From Phycisphaerales bacterium (lineage in GTDB: Bacteria; Planctomycetota; Phycisphaerae; Phycisphaerales; UBA1924): a stretch of DNA of 64,000 bases. Positions within the stretch are counted from its first letter, which is position 1. Every line of letters starts with the position of its first letter. The notes beneath the pieces were generated by a model. It ran no database searches and was not told the DNA's origin. It saw nothing but the letters and a program-made list of their open reading frames with translations. Of this stretch, positions 51,034 to 61,396 are shown in pieces. Where the stretch lies: positions 1 through 64,000 of the forward strand of contig CANHCQ010000021.1 in the NCBI GenBank assembly GCA_947459215.1. Direction: 5' to 3'. The position numbers and the translations under genes were made by a program.

Positions 51034-52123
51034 ACTTGGACGCTCCCCATCCTCCGAGCAACCCCGGCAGACGCTTCACCCGCGTGAGCGAGAACTTCAA
51101 CAGAGCCAAACCCGCGATCACCATCATCACGCTGAGCCACTGGCCGCGCGAGAGACCGCCGATGCGTTGCACGGCGAGTTGGGCGTCGGGCAGTCGCCAG
51201 AACTCGGTCACAACCCGAAGCACGCCATAGATGATCAGGAACCACGACGCGATGACGCCCGGAGCCCGCGGCACCCGCCAGATGATCAAGAGCGCCACGC
51301 CGAGCACAAAGCCCTCGGCCAGCGCCTGATAGAGCTGCGACGGATGGCGAGCCGAGATCAGCGGCGCGAGCTGCTCGGCGACGCGGCGGCTGGTTTCCGC
51401 AGGGCCTTTCTGCAGAAGATCAACGACGCGCTGGAAGGCCTGTTCGTCGGTCGCGGCGGTGCCACGGTGGGCGTCGATGAGACGCTGCAGCGCGATCGCC
51501 TGCTCCGCCGACATCGCGGGCCTGTGGCCGCCCTTGTCCATCGAGGCGGAGAACATCTCCTGCGGGAACCGCACGGCCCACCACGGCGCCGATTGACCGG
51601 GCATGGCGACGATCTTGCCAAGGAGTTCGCCGTTCACGAAGTTGGCGACACGGCCGAAGAACAGACCGGGGGTACAGCACAGGGCCATCACGTCCATCAC
51701 GTGCAGCGTCGAGGTGCGGCCGGCGACGACGCCGCGTTCGTCACGGAAGCCCCTGGCGATGAGAGCGCACGCGATGATGACGCCGACCATTCCGCCGTGG
51801 CTGGCCATGCCGCCCTTATTGAGTGCGAAGAAGGACCAAAACGGGAACGAGTTGGAGAACGAGATCAGCAGCGCGGGCTCGTACACCAGGCAGTAGCCCA
51901 ACCGCCCGCCGAGAATCACGCCCAGAATCAGCAGCGTCATTGCATCGGCGACCCGGTCCTTGGGGATCTGGATCAGGCCGCGCCCGGCGAGGGTGCGCAA
52001 AAGCAAGTACGCCACGACAAACCCCGCGGCATACGACAGCCCGTACCAGCGCAGGCCAAAGCCCTCGCTGATCTCCCAGGCGAACGGGCTCAGGTTGTGC
52101 AGCCAGGCACCGAGCGTGAGCAT
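51017..52123 (-). CDS. lgt: Prolipoprotein diacylglyceryl transferase
   Basis: The 368-residue membrane enzyme has seven or so helices. Family motifs are LRWYGLSYAAGF, GGRLGYCLVYEP, GGMASHGGMVGV with the essential His, FGRVANFVNGELLG with the signature Arg and Asn, and HPSQLYQALAEG. It attaches diacylglycerol to the lipobox Cys of preprolipoproteins, several of which are encoded in this window. There is an insertion of about 60 residues (SMDKGGHRPAMSAEQAIA...) between the fifth and sixth helices, larger than in typical proteobacterial Lgt. Confidence 0.9.
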   Translation of the reverse strand: MLTLGAWLHNLSPFAWEISEGFGLRWYGLSYAAGFVVAYLLLRTLAGRGLIQIPKDRVADAMTLLILGVILGGRLGYCLVYEPALLISFSNSFPFWSFFALNKGGMASHGGMVGVIIACALIARGFRDERGVVAGRTSTLHVMDVMALCCTPGLFFGRVANFVNGELLGKIVAMPGQSAPWWAVRFPQEMFSASMDKGGHRPAMSAEQAIALQRLIDAHRGTAATDEQAFQRVVDLLQKGPAETSRRVAEQLAPLISARHPSQLYQALAEGFVLGVALLIIWRVPRAPGVIASWFLIIYGVLRVVTEFWRLPDAQLAVQRIGGLSRGQWLSVMMVIAGLALLKFSLTRVKRLPGLLGGWGASKSGATA

Positions 52124-52144
52124 CGGGCGAGTGTAGTGAGTCGG

Positions 52145-53533
52145 CTAGAACGGACCAGCGACCAGCCGTGGCAGAGCCCCACGCCGGAATGCAGCCGCGA
52201 GCATCGCCTCGGGCTCCGCTGCCTCGGCAGCAACCGCAATCAACCCCGCTGGCGTCGCCTGTGGCTCAAGCGAAGCGAGGCGGGAGTCCACGCCGATCGC
52301 CCCGGCCCCGGCGACCGTCATCATGCGGAGCAACTCGCTCGCCGCCACGCCGTCGCGCACGCACAGCAGCGCTGCGTCGTCGAACGGCGTGAGGCGGTCG
52401 GCCTGCGATCGGTCGACATTGAGAATTGAGTCAGTCCCGAGACAGACGCTGACTCCGAGGGCCTGCAGTTCGCGGTATCGGTGCGGACCGAAGTGCTCCT
52501 GAGCGCGGAAGTACTCTGACGCACGGGGGCAGTACGCCACGTGGACGTCGAGTTCAGCGATAGATTGAACATCCTGATCGCTGAGCTGATTCAGGTGAAC
52601 AAGCAAGCGGGGTGCACTTCGTGTCGTGGCCATCGCACCCGAGATCAGGTCACCCCTGAACATGGGGGCGATGTGCTCGACCGGAGATCGGCCTTTGCCG
52701 TACTCGGTCAGTAGGTCATCGCTCCAGATGCCAAGCGTCTCGAGGAGCTCGCGTTGCGGCCCGTGCGCTTCGGCGATAAACCGACGCTCCTCGGGCGACT
52801 CGGCCACATGCGAGGCCACAGGCCGGTCGCGACGGGACAACGCGGCACGATACGCGAAGGGGGAGACGGAGTACGGAGCGTGCGGCTGCACACCGGCACG
52901 GACGCGCGGCGTCTCGACGCCTTGTACCAACGCAATCGCCGCGTCGAGTCGGGCCAACGCCGCAGGCTCGGTGCGGCCGAGAGCGAAGAACTCGATATAG
53001 CTCACGCCCCGCAGCGAAGATCCTGCCAGCGCCCGCAGCGGCTCGATGCTCGCCCCGCCACGAACAGCGCCGCCGATGTCACCGACGATCGCCACGCCCC
53101 CAGCAAGGGAGAGCTCGACGCCCTTGGCCACCGATGCCGCGATTCCTGCCGGGTCGACCGCACGACGCTCTCGCACCGTGTCCACGAACCCCGCGAATCC
53201 CCGCTCGCTCGGCGGCAGCGGCCCGATGTGCGTCAAATCCAGATGGGTGTGGGCGTTCACGAGCGCGGGGAGCAGGAGCGAGCGCCCCAGATCATGCCGG
53301 TGCGAGGCGGGCAACGCAGCCGACGCAGGATGTCGATCCACGTCCGTCGGCCGCCCCACCGCTTGTACTACCGCGCCGGATGCCGATACTTCCAGAATGA
53401 TCGAAACCGGCGCGAAGGCGAGAAATCGCTCCGAGCCTCGGGTCGTGGGTGTCAGGAGTCCGGCGGCATCGAAGCGATGCAGGCCGATCGGCAAAGTTTG
53501 CTGGGAGCGGGACTTGGGTTCGGCGGCATTCAT
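52145..53533 (-). CDS. Metal-dependent amidohydrolase (deaminase-like)
   Basis: A 462-residue amidohydrolase of the TrzA/SsnA/cytosine-deaminase type. LLLPALVNAHTHLDLTHIG carries the HxH metal site, VQPHAPYSVSP the next His, SHVAESPEERRF the HxxE, and CLGTDSILN the metal Asp. Possible substrates include adenosine derivatives such as aminodeoxyfutalosine or methylthioadenosine; the sequence alone does not decide. It lies 22 nt upstream of lgt on the same strand, so they may be cotranscribed. Confidence 0.75.
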   Translation of the reverse strand: MNAAEPKSRSQQTLPIGLHRFDAAGLLTPTTRGSERFLAFAPVSIILEVSASGAVVQAVGRPTDVDRHPASAALPASHRHDLGRSLLLPALVNAHTHLDLTHIGPLPPSERGFAGFVDTVRERRAVDPAGIAASVAKGVELSLAGGVAIVGDIGGAVRGGASIEPLRALAGSSLRGVSYIEFFALGRTEPAALARLDAAIALVQGVETPRVRAGVQPHAPYSVSPFAYRAALSRRDRPVASHVAESPEERRFIAEAHGPQRELLETLGIWSDDLLTEYGKGRSPVEHIAPMFRGDLISGAMATTRSAPRLLVHLNQLSDQDVQSIAELDVHVAYCPRASEYFRAQEHFGPHRYRELQALGVSVCLGTDSILNVDRSQADRLTPFDDAALLCVRDGVAASELLRMMTVAGAGAIGVDSRLASLEPQATPAGLIAVAAEAAEPEAMLAAAFRRGALPRLVAGPF

Positions 53534-53812
53534 GCGGCGGCGGATCGGGGGCCGATACTCTCGGCGGTCGGACGGCTTCGGTCACGGTCGCGACATGCGA
53601 CCGGGCGGGTCGATCAGGATACGATCGCGCGGCGGGATGCAACAGAGGCGGCCCCGGCGGCTCGCGCTCGTCTCGCTTTGCGGATTCGTTCAGGAATCGA
53701 ACGTCTCGCACCCGTCTGGCTCGCACCGTTTCGCACGCATCTCGCTCGTCAACGGCAACCATCTCGCACTCAACAGAGGCGACTCATTCAGGTTCGGTAC
53801 ACGGAGGTTCTC

Positions 53813-54721
53813 ATGTCCCTGCTGCAGTCCCGGCTTCGCTCGCGTTTCTCCCGTCAAGCTCTCCTGACCCTCGCTGGCTTGGCCGTCAGCCTTTCGATGG
53901 TCGGCTGCGTGAATCAGGGCGAGTACGACAACCTCTACGAGACCAACCGCGGCCTGACCGACCGCAACGCGGTGCTGCAGCGTGAGCGCGACGATGCTCT
54001 CGCCGCCCGTGACCTCACCCGCCAGCAGTTGGCCAAGACCGAGCAGGCCCTGGCCGAGCTTCGCGCCCAGAACGACGAGCTCATGCGTCGCCTCCGCGAG
54101 TCGGGCCTGTCGCTCGCCGACCTTGAGGCACGCCTGAAGGGGCTTGGCGTTCCAGCGCTCGACGCCGATACCGATGCCCTGCTCCGCGAACTGGCCGCCC
54201 AGTATCCCGACCTGCTCCGCTACGACGAGTCCAAGGGCATGCTCCGCTTCGCGTCGGACCTGACCTTCGACTCCGGCAGCGATGCCATCAAGCCTCAGGC
54301 CGAGGCAGCCCTGCGTGCACTCGCCGAGATCCTGAAGAACCCCGTGACCGCGAAGTACGAGGTGATCGTGCTGGGCCACACCGATGCCCAACGCATCAGC
54401 GCGAACACCGCGCGACGCTTCCCCACGAACGTCCACCTTTCCGCGGGCCGCTCCATCAGCGTCCGCTCGGCGCTCGTCAGCAACGGCGTGCTCCCCGGCA
54501 AGATGCAGGTCGCGGGTTGGGGCGAGTTCCGACCGGCAGTGCCCAACAGCGGCAACGGCAACACGCCGGCAAACCGCCGCGTCGAGATCTATCTGGCGAT
54601 GCCCAAGAACCCCTCGGACATCTCCACGATGAATGAGCCCGCGCCGGAGTCGGCCGCCCCGACCCGCGCGACGCCTGACAACAGCGCGCCGCCGGCCCGC
54701 GGCCCGGAGATCTCGAAGTAA
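53813..54721 (+). CDS. OmpA-like peptidoglycan-binding lipoprotein
   Basis: The 302-residue protein has a lipobox (LSMVGC, Cys 32), a coiled coil (about 38-125, with repeated Arg, Glu, Leu and Gln) and an OmpA/MotB-type domain. That domain includes YEVIVLGHTDAQRI, HLSAGRSISVRSALV, GKMQVAGWGEFRP and NRRVEIYL. It would tie the outer membrane to peptidoglycan. A Pro/Ala-rich tail of about 35 residues follows. The ATG at 53813 follows GGAGGTTCTC. A terminator lies 27 nt past the stop. Confidence 0.85.
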   Translation: MSLLQSRLRSRFSRQALLTLAGLAVSLSMVGCVNQGEYDNLYETNRGLTDRNAVLQRERDDALAARDLTRQQLAKTEQALAELRAQNDELMRRLRESGLSLADLEARLKGLGVPALDADTDALLRELAAQYPDLLRYDESKGMLRFASDLTFDSGSDAIKPQAEAALRALAEILKNPVTAKYEVIVLGHTDAQRISANTARRFPTNVHLSAGRSISVRSALVSNGVLPGKMQVAGWGEFRPAVPNSGNGNTPANRRVEIYLAMPKNPSDISTMNEPAPESAAPTRATPDNSAPPARGPEISK

Positions 54722-54748
54722 GGTCGAGACTCAAGATAACGCCTTCCC

Positions 54749-54773
54749 AAACCGCCCCACAAGGGGCGGTTTT
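54749..54773 (+). terminator. Intrinsic terminator
   Basis: A perfect 10-bp stem (AAACCGCCCC at 54749-54758, GGGGCGGTTT at 54763-54772) around ACAA runs into TTTT. It ends the OmpA-like gene. Confidence 0.88.
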
Positions 54774-54872
54774 CATAGTGCCTTTCGTGTCCGCGAAAGG
54801 TCACCTCCAACCGTTGTGTCGCATTCCCCTCGGTGATGCGGAAGGCTCCATCAAACCCTTCTCTGGCTACGC

Positions 54873-55775
54873 TTGCCCGTGCCCGAGACTCCTCTTGTCA
54901 ACGAGCCGCTCTCGCTCAACCCGATCCGCATCATCGCGGGGCTGGGTGAATCGGTGCGCGAAGCGGTCATGCTCTTTGCACGTTGGATCGTGGCACAAGT
55001 CGTCGGCGCGGCGCACTTCACGCGGTTCTGCGGAAACGTGCTCCGTGCCTTGCCGCACGTGCGCACCTGGGCACGTCACGATCGCCTTCTCCCACAGCTC
55101 TTCTTCATCGGCACGACGTCGGTGCCGGTGCTCGCGATCACCGGCGGCTTCATCGGAATGACGCTCGCCTTCGAGGGCTATCACCAGTTCCGCGCGATCG
55201 GTCAGGAAGGTCGCCTCGGCGGCGTCATCAATCTCTCGCTGGTCAAGCAGCTCGGGCCCGTGCTGGCGGGTGTGATGCTCGCGGGGCGAGTCGGCTGTGC
55301 GCTCGCGGCGGAGCTCGGATCGATGCGTGTGACCGAGCAGCTCGACGCCATGCGGGCCATGGCGGCAGACCCGATCCGCGTCCTGGTCGTCCCGCGGGTT
55401 GTGGCGTGCATCGTGATGATCCCGATCCTCACCGTGGTTTCGAATCTCTGCGGCGTGCTGGGCGGGCTCTTGATCACAGTGTCGTACTACGGCGCCGACC
55501 GCGATCAGTACTTTGCGTACAGCGACGCCTTTGTCAATTGGTTCGAGATCACGCAGGGGCTGGTCAAGAGCCTTTTCTTCGGAGCCGCGATCGGGATCAT
55601 CGCGTGTTACAAGGGCTTCAACTGCCGGCCGGGCGCCACCGGCGTGGGCCGCGCCACGACCGAAGCGTTCGTGGCCAGCTTCCTTGCGATCATCATTCAG
55701 GGCTTGGTGCTCGCCAAGGTGCTGGCGGACATCGGACTGATCATCTACGGCGGCGTGATGAGCGTCTTCCGCTGA
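54873..55775 (+). CDS. MlaE/YrbE-type ABC transporter permease
   Basis: A roughly 300-residue membrane protein with about five helices and the MlaE core. Features are GTTSVPVLAITGGFIGMTLA, KQLGPVLAGVMLAGRVGCAL, AAELGSMRVTEQLDAMRAMA, KSLFFGAAIGIIACYKGF and GATGVGRATTEAFVAS. It belongs to the MCE/Mla phospholipid or sterol transport systems. The ATPase and MCE substrate-binding genes do not follow on this strand, which is unusual. The start is TTG 54873 or GTG 54879. Confidence 0.85.
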   Translation: MPVPETPLVNEPLSLNPIRIIAGLGESVREAVMLFARWIVAQVVGAAHFTRFCGNVLRALPHVRTWARHDRLLPQLFFIGTTSVPVLAITGGFIGMTLAFEGYHQFRAIGQEGRLGGVINLSLVKQLGPVLAGVMLAGRVGCALAAELGSMRVTEQLDAMRAMAADPIRVLVVPRVVACIVMIPILTVVSNLCGVLGGLLITVSYYGADRDQYFAYSDAFVNWFEITQGLVKSLFFGAAIGIIACYKGFNCRPGATGVGRATTEAFVASFLAIIIQGLVLAKVLADIGLIIYGGVMSVFR

Positions 55776-55823
55776 GCCCGCGTCGTGCTCCATGACGAAT
55801 CGCGAGCCGGACCTCGCGCGGGT

Positions 55824-56591
55824 TCAAGCCTGGGCGGTTGCGACGCGGCGCTTCGGTGCCAGCACGATCGCCGCCGAAACGAGCAGCATCATGCTCGACC
55901 ATGCCGCGGCCGGCATTGTCCAGCCCGCGGCGTTGAGCGCATCCATCGTGAACTTGTTGTTCGGCCGCTGAGTCTGCGGCGTCACGCTCATCGCGGCTTG
56001 CAACTGCCACGAATCCGGCGGCAACTGCCCGGTCTTCGCCGCCCGATGGGGCTTACCGGTTGAGAACCGGTACTGCTCACGCCCGAAGCCCCCGTCCCGC
56101 TGGAACTCATAGAAGTCGTACGTCCAGTTCGCCCGCCAGACATCGCCCCAGCCGCCGGCTTCCGCGCCCGGCATCGGCGTTCGGGTCACGACAACCAGGC
56201 GAGCCGGAATCTCGTTCGACTTCACCTTTGCCTCGAGCTCGTCGGTTGTCAGACCGGTCGACTCCGCGAACATCAGGAGCCGAAGCCAGTCGTGATACGG
56301 CGTGAGGTTCGGCAGCTTGGGGTTGCCCGGCACCACGGCTCGCAGCCGGAGCACGTCCCCGGCGTACCGCACGTTGACGTGCCAGTTCGCGCCGCCGGGA
56401 TCGTCGTCCTCGATGCGAACGGCGCGGCCACCGAATTGGAACTCCCGAAGGTTGACTTCCTTGAAGTAGTAGACCTTGCGGTGCTGCCGGTTGTGCTCGG
56501 CGAAGAGCGTCGACATGTGATAGACGCTCGCCGTGAGCGCAGCTCCGGAGAGCAAGGCGACGGCGAGGGCGATGCGACGGGAGGTGCTCAC
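55824..56591 (-). CDS. Membrane-anchored hypothetical protein at the end of the oxidase cluster
   Basis: The 255-residue product has an N-terminal helix (IALAVALLSGAALTASVYHM) and a C-terminal helix (AAWSSMMLLVSAAIVLAP). Between them is a domain with FQFGGRAVRIEDDDPGGANWHV and GGWGDVWRANWTYDFYEFQRD. No family is recognised. It starts 48 nt after the oxidase subunit IV gene on the same strand, so a role with the oxidase is likely from context. The start is GTG 56591. Confidence 0.6.
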   Translation of the reverse strand: MSTSRRIALAVALLSGAALTASVYHMSTLFAEHNRQHRKVYYFKEVNLREFQFGGRAVRIEDDDPGGANWHVNVRYAGDVLRLRAVVPGNPKLPNLTPYHDWLRLLMFAESTGLTTDELEAKVKSNEIPARLVVVTRTPMPGAEAGGWGDVWRANWTYDFYEFQRDGGFGREQYRFSTGKPHRAAKTGQLPPDSWQLQAAMSVTPQTQRPNNKFTMDALNAAGWTMPAAAWSSMMLLVSAAIVLAPKRRVATAQA

Positions 56592-56639
56592 AGCGTGATC
56601 AAGTTCGCAGGCCGATCGCCCGCAGATGTCGAGAAAGGA

Positions 56640-57341
56640 TCAGTGCCCCGAACCACCATGGGCGTCATGCGCGGCGGGCGCCGCGGCATCGAACAAACCG
56701 GGCGTCAGACCGGCGGGGACATGCGCCGCGTTGCCAGTAGGACCAGCGGGCCCGTGCGAGGCGTGTGCGGCGTGGCTGTGGCCGAATGCGGCCTTCATCT
56801 TTGCAAACTTCTCAGGCCCGACTTCGTTGAGCTTGCGTTCACGCCAGTACACAACAGTGGCCTTGTCGATAATCGGAGCGTCCTTCGACCAACCCGCTTT
56901 GATGCCGCCCACTCCGCCGGCTTGGATCGCCGTGGCCTTCACGGGATCGATGTTGCCTCGGTTGCCAAGATCAAGCCCGGTGAAGAACAGGAACAGGGCG
57001 AAGGCCAGCAGACAGACGAGGAAGACGATCGTGTTGATCGGGTTGCTGTAGCGCAGCAGCATGAAGTACATCAGCACCAGCGTGGCCTTCACGGTGGCGA
57101 TGCTCATCGCGACAGCGACATTCACCCAGCGAGGCAACTCGATCGAGAAGTACGACATCACCCACTTCTCGCCCTGAGCCAAGCCGACCGTGAGGGCCGT
57201 GAACATCAGCAGAATGCCAAGGATTCCCAGAAGCGTGACCCCAGAGACGATGTGGTGTGAGTGCGTCGTGTGCTTGCCCGCACCGTGAGGATCGAGTTCA
57301 TCGAAGCCGTGGGACGCGGATGGGGCGTGTGCGTTGCTCAT
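56640..57341 (-). CDS. ctaF: Cytochrome c oxidase subunit IV-like protein
   Basis: A 233-residue protein with three membrane helices (IVSGVTLLGILGILLMFTAL; VNVAVAMSIATVKATLVLMYFML; TIVFLVCLLAFALFLFFTGL). They form a CtaF/COX4-type domain. N- and C-terminal tails are rich in His, Ala and Gly (SHGFDELDPHGAGKHTTHSHH; GHSHAAHASHGPAG), which is unusual and could bind copper. It follows ctaE in the oxidase operon. Confidence 0.78.
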   Translation of the reverse strand: MSNAHAPSASHGFDELDPHGAGKHTTHSHHIVSGVTLLGILGILLMFTALTVGLAQGEKWVMSYFSIELPRWVNVAVAMSIATVKATLVLMYFMLLRYSNPINTIVFLVCLLAFALFLFFTGLDLGNRGNIDPVKATAIQAGGVGGIKAGWSKDAPIIDKATVVYWRERKLNEVGPEKFAKMKAAFGHSHAAHASHGPAGPTGNAAHVPAGLTPGLFDAAAPAAHDAHGGSGH

Positions 57342-57425
57342 AATCGCGCTCTTGTTCGTGAAACCTGCCAGCGGGTGTTTCTGCCTGTTTTTTCCGATGC
57401 TCTCTGACGAATGACGAACGCCTCT

Positions 57426-58205
57426 TCAGTGGATCAGATACAGCAGCGGGAACAGGAAGATCCAGATCAAGTCGACCAAGTGCCAATAGAGGCCCGTGTT
57501 TTCCACCATGGTGTAGTGCGTCGGTCCGTAGGCGCCCATGCGAGCCCGAACCCAGCACCAGGCGATCAGGCTCATGCCGATGACGACGTGCAGCGCGTGA
57601 ATGCCGGTCGCGCAGTAGTAGACGCTCCACCAAAGGGGCTCCCACGGGTCCGAGCTGAAGGCGTAGGAGAAGAACTGGCCGGGTGCCTTACCGCCGTAGC
57701 CGTCGATGTGGACGAACAACCCACCCAGCGCCTCGCCGTTCTTGAAGTCGAGGTAGTGGGGTAGCGCCGGATCGAGGAAGAAGAACCATCCGCTGAGCTT
57801 GGGCAGGTATTCAAAGGTGCCCTTGACGAAGAGGAACCCGATGCCGCAGATAAACGTGATGGCGAGCAGCAGCTTTCCCGTGCTCTGGCGATCAAGTTGG
57901 AACATGCGGATCGAGGCAGCCATCGTGTAGGACGAGATGAGCAGCACGCCGGTGTTCACGCAGCCCCAGCGCCAGTCGAGGTACGACGAGCCATTGACGA
58001 ACGCATCGGGGTACTTGAACCGCAGGATGGCGTAGGCGCAGAAGAGGCCCGCGAAGAGCAGCACTTCGGTGGCGAGGAAGAGCCAGAAGCCCAGCGTGCA
58101 GGCGTCGAACTCTTCTTCGGCGTTGCGCCAGTGGTGACCGGCGACGTACCGCTTCCACAGCGGAACGTCGTTGCCGAGGCCGGAGCGGGTATCGAGGGTG
58201 CTCAT
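57426..58205 (-). CDS. ctaE: Cytochrome c oxidase subunit III
   Basis: The 259-residue product has the subunit III helices and motifs FWLFLATEVLLFAGLFCAY, WRWGCVNTGVLLISSYTMA, and WWSVYYCATGIHALHVVIGM followed by YWHLVDLIWIFLFPLLYL. A loop of about 45 residues (SGWFFFLDPALPHYLDFKNG...) is inserted between helices. It supports proton uptake by subunit I. It lies 48 nt downstream of ctaD and 84 nt upstream of ctaF. Confidence 0.9.
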   Translation of the reverse strand: MSTLDTRSGLGNDVPLWKRYVAGHHWRNAEEEFDACTLGFWLFLATEVLLFAGLFCAYAILRFKYPDAFVNGSSYLDWRWGCVNTGVLLISSYTMAASIRMFQLDRQSTGKLLLAITFICGIGFLFVKGTFEYLPKLSGWFFFLDPALPHYLDFKNGEALGGLFVHIDGYGGKAPGQFFSYAFSSDPWEPLWWSVYYCATGIHALHVVIGMSLIAWCWVRARMGAYGPTHYTMVENTGLYWHLVDLIWIFLFPLLYLIH

Positions 58206-58253
58206 GCGTGGTCCTGTTTCAACATTGCGGAATCAGTTTCGGTTTCGTGCCGT

Positions 58254-60101
58254 TCAATGCGCGTGCTTCGGGAGCGCCGGGAGCGGATAGTCCTTCGGGT
58301 CCCAGTGCGGCGGCACTGTGGTCTCGAAGTCGTACGGGCCGTGCTTCACCATCGGCTCGTGATGGAAGTTGTGCTCATCCGGCGGGCTGGTCGCCTCCCA
58401 CTCGAGCGTCAGACCACCCCACGGATTCGCCGGAGCCTTGCGGCCCGCGACCAAGGAGTGCAGGAAGACGAACAGGTGGATCAGGAACCCCACCAGCAGC
58501 AGATAGCTGCCGACGGTCGAGATCTGATGGTAGATCTGGTAGTCATCGATGTAGCTGGCGTAGCGGCGGGGCATGCCCTGGGTGCCGAGGAAGAACTGGG
58601 TGAAGAAGGTGACGTTGAAGCCAATGAAGACGGTGAAGGCTCCGATGTTGGCCCAGAACTGGTTGTACATGCGCCCGAACATCTTGGGCCACCAGTGGTG
58701 CAGTCCACCGACGAAGGTGATGATCGTGCCGCCCATCATGACGTAGTGGAAGTGCGCGACGACGTAGTAGGAATCGTGCAGGTGCAGGTCGGTGGCCAGC
58801 GTGCCCAGGGGCAAGCCAGTCAGGCCACCGATCGAGAACAGGAAGAGGAACATCAGGGCGTACCACATCGGCGTGGTGAGCGCAATAGAGCTCTTGTAGA
58901 GCGTGGCGATCCAGTTGAAGACCTTCACTGCCGTCGGGATCGCGACCAGGAACGTCAGAGCGGAGAAGACCGTCGCAGCCAGCTCGCCCGACGACGCGAA
59001 CATGTGGTGGCCCCACACCAGAAAGCTCACGAGCGCCACGCCCAGCGAGGCGAACGCGACAGCGCGATAGCCGAAGATCTTCTTGTGCCCGTGAACTGGG
59101 ATGATCTCCGAGATCACGCCGAAGGCGGGCAGGATCATGACGTACACGACCGGGTGGCTGTAGAACCAGAAGAAGTGCTGGTAGAGAACCGGGTCGCCGC
59201 CGAGCGCAGGATCGAAGATGCCGATCTTGAACATGCGCTCGAAGATCAGAAGCAGCAGCGTGATGCCGATCACCGGCGTCGCGAGCACCTGAATGATGGA
59301 GGTCGAGTACATCGCCCAGATGAACAGCGGCATGTCGAACCAGCCCATACCCGGGGCGCGGAGCTTGTGCACCGTCACCACGAAGTTCAGGCCGGTCAGG
59401 ATCGACGAGAATCCGAGGATGAACGCGCCGAGCACCATGAGCACGACGTTGGCATATTCCGCGTCGGTCGTCGTCGAGTACGGCGTGTAGAACGTCCAAC
59501 CCGTGTCCACGCCGCCGATCACGATCGAGCACACAGCGAAGATCGAACCTGTGACGTAGACGTACCAGCTCAGGAGGTTCAGCCGCGGAAACGCGACGTC
59601 CTTGGCGCCGAGCATGAGGGGGATCAGGAAGTTGCCCAGCGATGCAGGGATGCTGGGGATGATGACCATGAAGACCATGATCGCGCCGTGCAGCGTGAAA
59701 GCGCGGTTGTACCAGTTGTTGCCGCCGTCAATGCTGGTGAGTTCCTGACCGTCGATCTTGGCCTTCATCTCGCCAAGCCACTGGCCGCGGATCTCTGACT
59801 TCATCACCGGCTTGCCATCGGCGTCGACCATCGCTTTCCCGGTCGCGGGGTCGGTCGCCTGCACCTCGACGGTACGGACGGGCGTCATGAGTTCGGTGCG
59901 GACGACCAGCGCCGCCACGCCGCCGAGGAAGAACATGAACAGCACGGCGACGAGGTACATGACGCCGATCTTCTTGTGATCGACGGTTGTTGCCCAATCG
60001 ATCACCGTGGTCAGCCAGCCGCCCTTGGGGGTGAGGTAGCTGCCGCCATGGTGACCGTGATCACCGTGATGGCCTGCCTTCGAGGAGTCGAGAGTCGTCA
60101 T
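58254..60101 (-). CDS. ctaD: Cytochrome c oxidase subunit I, A2-type
   Basis: The 615-residue haem-copper oxidase subunit has all metal ligands: haem a His138 (TLHGAIM) and His452, CuB His316 with cross-link Tyr320 (YSHPVVY 314-320), His365 and His366 (WGHHMF), and haem a3 His450 (VVAHFHYV). The YSHPxV motif replaces HPEVY, so the D-channel Glu is absent, as described for A2-type oxidases such as that of Rhodothermus. About 55 extra residues (72-128) follow the first helix on the outer face. The N-terminus is His-rich. Confidence 0.95.
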   Translation of the reverse strand: MTTLDSSKAGHHGDHGHHGGSYLTPKGGWLTTVIDWATTVDHKKIGVMYLVAVLFMFFLGGVAALVVRTELMTPVRTVEVQATDPATGKAMVDADGKPVMKSEIRGQWLGEMKAKIDGQELTSIDGGNNWYNRAFTLHGAIMVFMVIIPSIPASLGNFLIPLMLGAKDVAFPRLNLLSWYVYVTGSIFAVCSIVIGGVDTGWTFYTPYSTTTDAEYANVVLMVLGAFILGFSSILTGLNFVVTVHKLRAPGMGWFDMPLFIWAMYSTSIIQVLATPVIGITLLLLIFERMFKIGIFDPALGGDPVLYQHFFWFYSHPVVYVMILPAFGVISEIIPVHGHKKIFGYRAVAFASLGVALVSFLVWGHHMFASSGELAATVFSALTFLVAIPTAVKVFNWIATLYKSSIALTTPMWYALMFLFLFSIGGLTGLPLGTLATDLHLHDSYYVVAHFHYVMMGGTIITFVGGLHHWWPKMFGRMYNQFWANIGAFTVFIGFNVTFFTQFFLGTQGMPRRYASYIDDYQIYHQISTVGSYLLLVGFLIHLFVFLHSLVAGRKAPANPWGGLTLEWEATSPPDEHNFHHEPMVKHGPYDFETTVPPHWDPKDYPLPALPKHAH

Positions 60102-60136
60102 AGCGGGATTCCAGTCGCGTGGTTCGCGGGGGGGGA

Positions 60137-61342
60137 TTACTTCTTGGAGGCGTCCTTGGTGTCCGCGGCGGGTGCGGCGGCGTCAGACTTCGGAGCCTTC
60201 GAGCTGATGCTCTTCATGTACGCGATGAGGCCCTGCATGCGGCGCTCGTCGATCTGTGCGGTCGTGAACACCGGCATGTTGCTCGGGTAGCCCTCGTGAA
60301 TCTTGGCGGCCGGGGTGTAGATCGCCTCGCGGATGTAGTTCTCGTCGGCCAGAACGGGTCCCACGTTCGTGGGGACGGTGTTGCCGAAGAGGTCCTTCCA
60401 TGTCGGAGCAGCACCCTTGGCGCCGTCGACAGTGTGGCACGCGCTGCAGCCCTGCGACTGGTACACGAGCTTGCCGATCTCCTCGGGGGTCTTGCCCTCG
60501 ATGTTCCACTCCTCAATCTTGGAGGCGTAGAACGCGCGGGGAACGACGCGGATGATGCCCCACATCTCCGAATGCTGATCGCCGCAGTACTCGGCGCAGA
60601 AGATGTAGTGATCGTTGTAGTGGACCTTCTGGCCCTGAGCGGTCAAGACGTCCTTGCCCGTCGAGTCCTTCAACGTCATCGACTTCTCGTCCGGTCCCTT
60701 GGCCTCGAACCAATAGGTCGTATACCGGTTGGGGAAAATGTCCATCTTCACACGGAAGTCGGGCACCCAGAACGAGTGCATGACGTCCTGGCTGACCATG
60801 TTGAACTTGATGGGCGTATCGCCGGGCACGTAGAAGATCGGAATCGGGCGGGCACCGGGGGTCGCGTCACCGATCTGGGTCTTCGCGGCGGCGCCGACGA
60901 CGGTCCGCTCCGGGCTGCTGGCGCCGTTGGGATACGTGATCGTCCAGTCCCACTTCTTGGCCGTCAGGTTCATCTCGATCGAATCGCCCGGCGCGACCAT
61001 CTTCTCGATATAGCCGTGGAAACCGGCGAGGAACATGTAGACAAGGAACAAGCAGGGGAAGATGGTCCAGGCGATCTCAAGCGTCGTGTTGTGCGACGGG
61101 CTGTACGGTGCGGGCACACCCGGACGGCGGCGGTAGCGGATGACGAAATAGACCATCAGCGCCATCAGAAAAACGAACCACCCGATGGAGATCCACCAGA
61201 TGTTCATGAAGATGGCGTCGCTGTGCGTCGCGTTCTCCGTCGCGCCGTAGTTCCGGAACCACCACGAATACGTGGGTTGGGATTCCGCCGCGAGAGTGGT
61301 CGGCGCGAGCGTCATGGAAAGTTTGCCAAGGATCTCGATCAC
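60137..61342 (-). CDS. ctaC: Cytochrome c oxidase subunit II with haem c domain
   Basis: The roughly 401-residue product has two membrane helices ([39 protein letters not shown]) and a CuA cupredoxin domain with H189 and [12 protein letters not shown] (C249, E251, C253, H257, M260). A C-terminal cytochrome c (CSACH 299-303, Met in NMPVF) follows. This is the caa3 arrangement, taking electrons straight from a donor complex. About 20 residues are inserted before the CuA loop ([20 protein letters not shown]). GTG 61342 follows GGAG and is preferred to 61381. Confidence 0.92.
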   Translation of the reverse strand: MIEILGKLSMTLAPTTLAAESQPTYSWWFRNYGATENATHSDAIFMNIWWISIGWFVFLMALMVYFVIRYRRRPGVPAPYSPSHNTTLEIAWTIFPCLFLVYMFLAGFHGYIEKMVAPGDSIEMNLTAKKWDWTITYPNGASSPERTVVGAAAKTQIGDATPGARPIPIFYVPGDTPIKFNMVSQDVMHSFWVPDFRVKMDIFPNRYTTYWFEAKGPDEKSMTLKDSTGKDVLTAQGQKVHYNDHYIFCAEYCGDQHSEMWGIIRVVPRAFYASKIEEWNIEGKTPEEIGKLVYQSQGCSACHTVDGAKGAAPTWKDLFGNTVPTNVGPVLADENYIREAIYTPAAKIHEGYPSNMPVFTTAQIDERRMQGLIAYMKSISSKAPKSDAAAPAADTKDASKK

Positions 61343-61396
61343 GCGATGCACTCCGAAACACTGCGTGCAAAAGGTCCGCACGCGATGGTCACTCGA

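Noticed and set aside
52754..53812. Long N-terminal extension of the OmpA-like gene
   Set aside because: It is antisense to the amidohydrolase gene; the lipoprotein signal begins at 53813.
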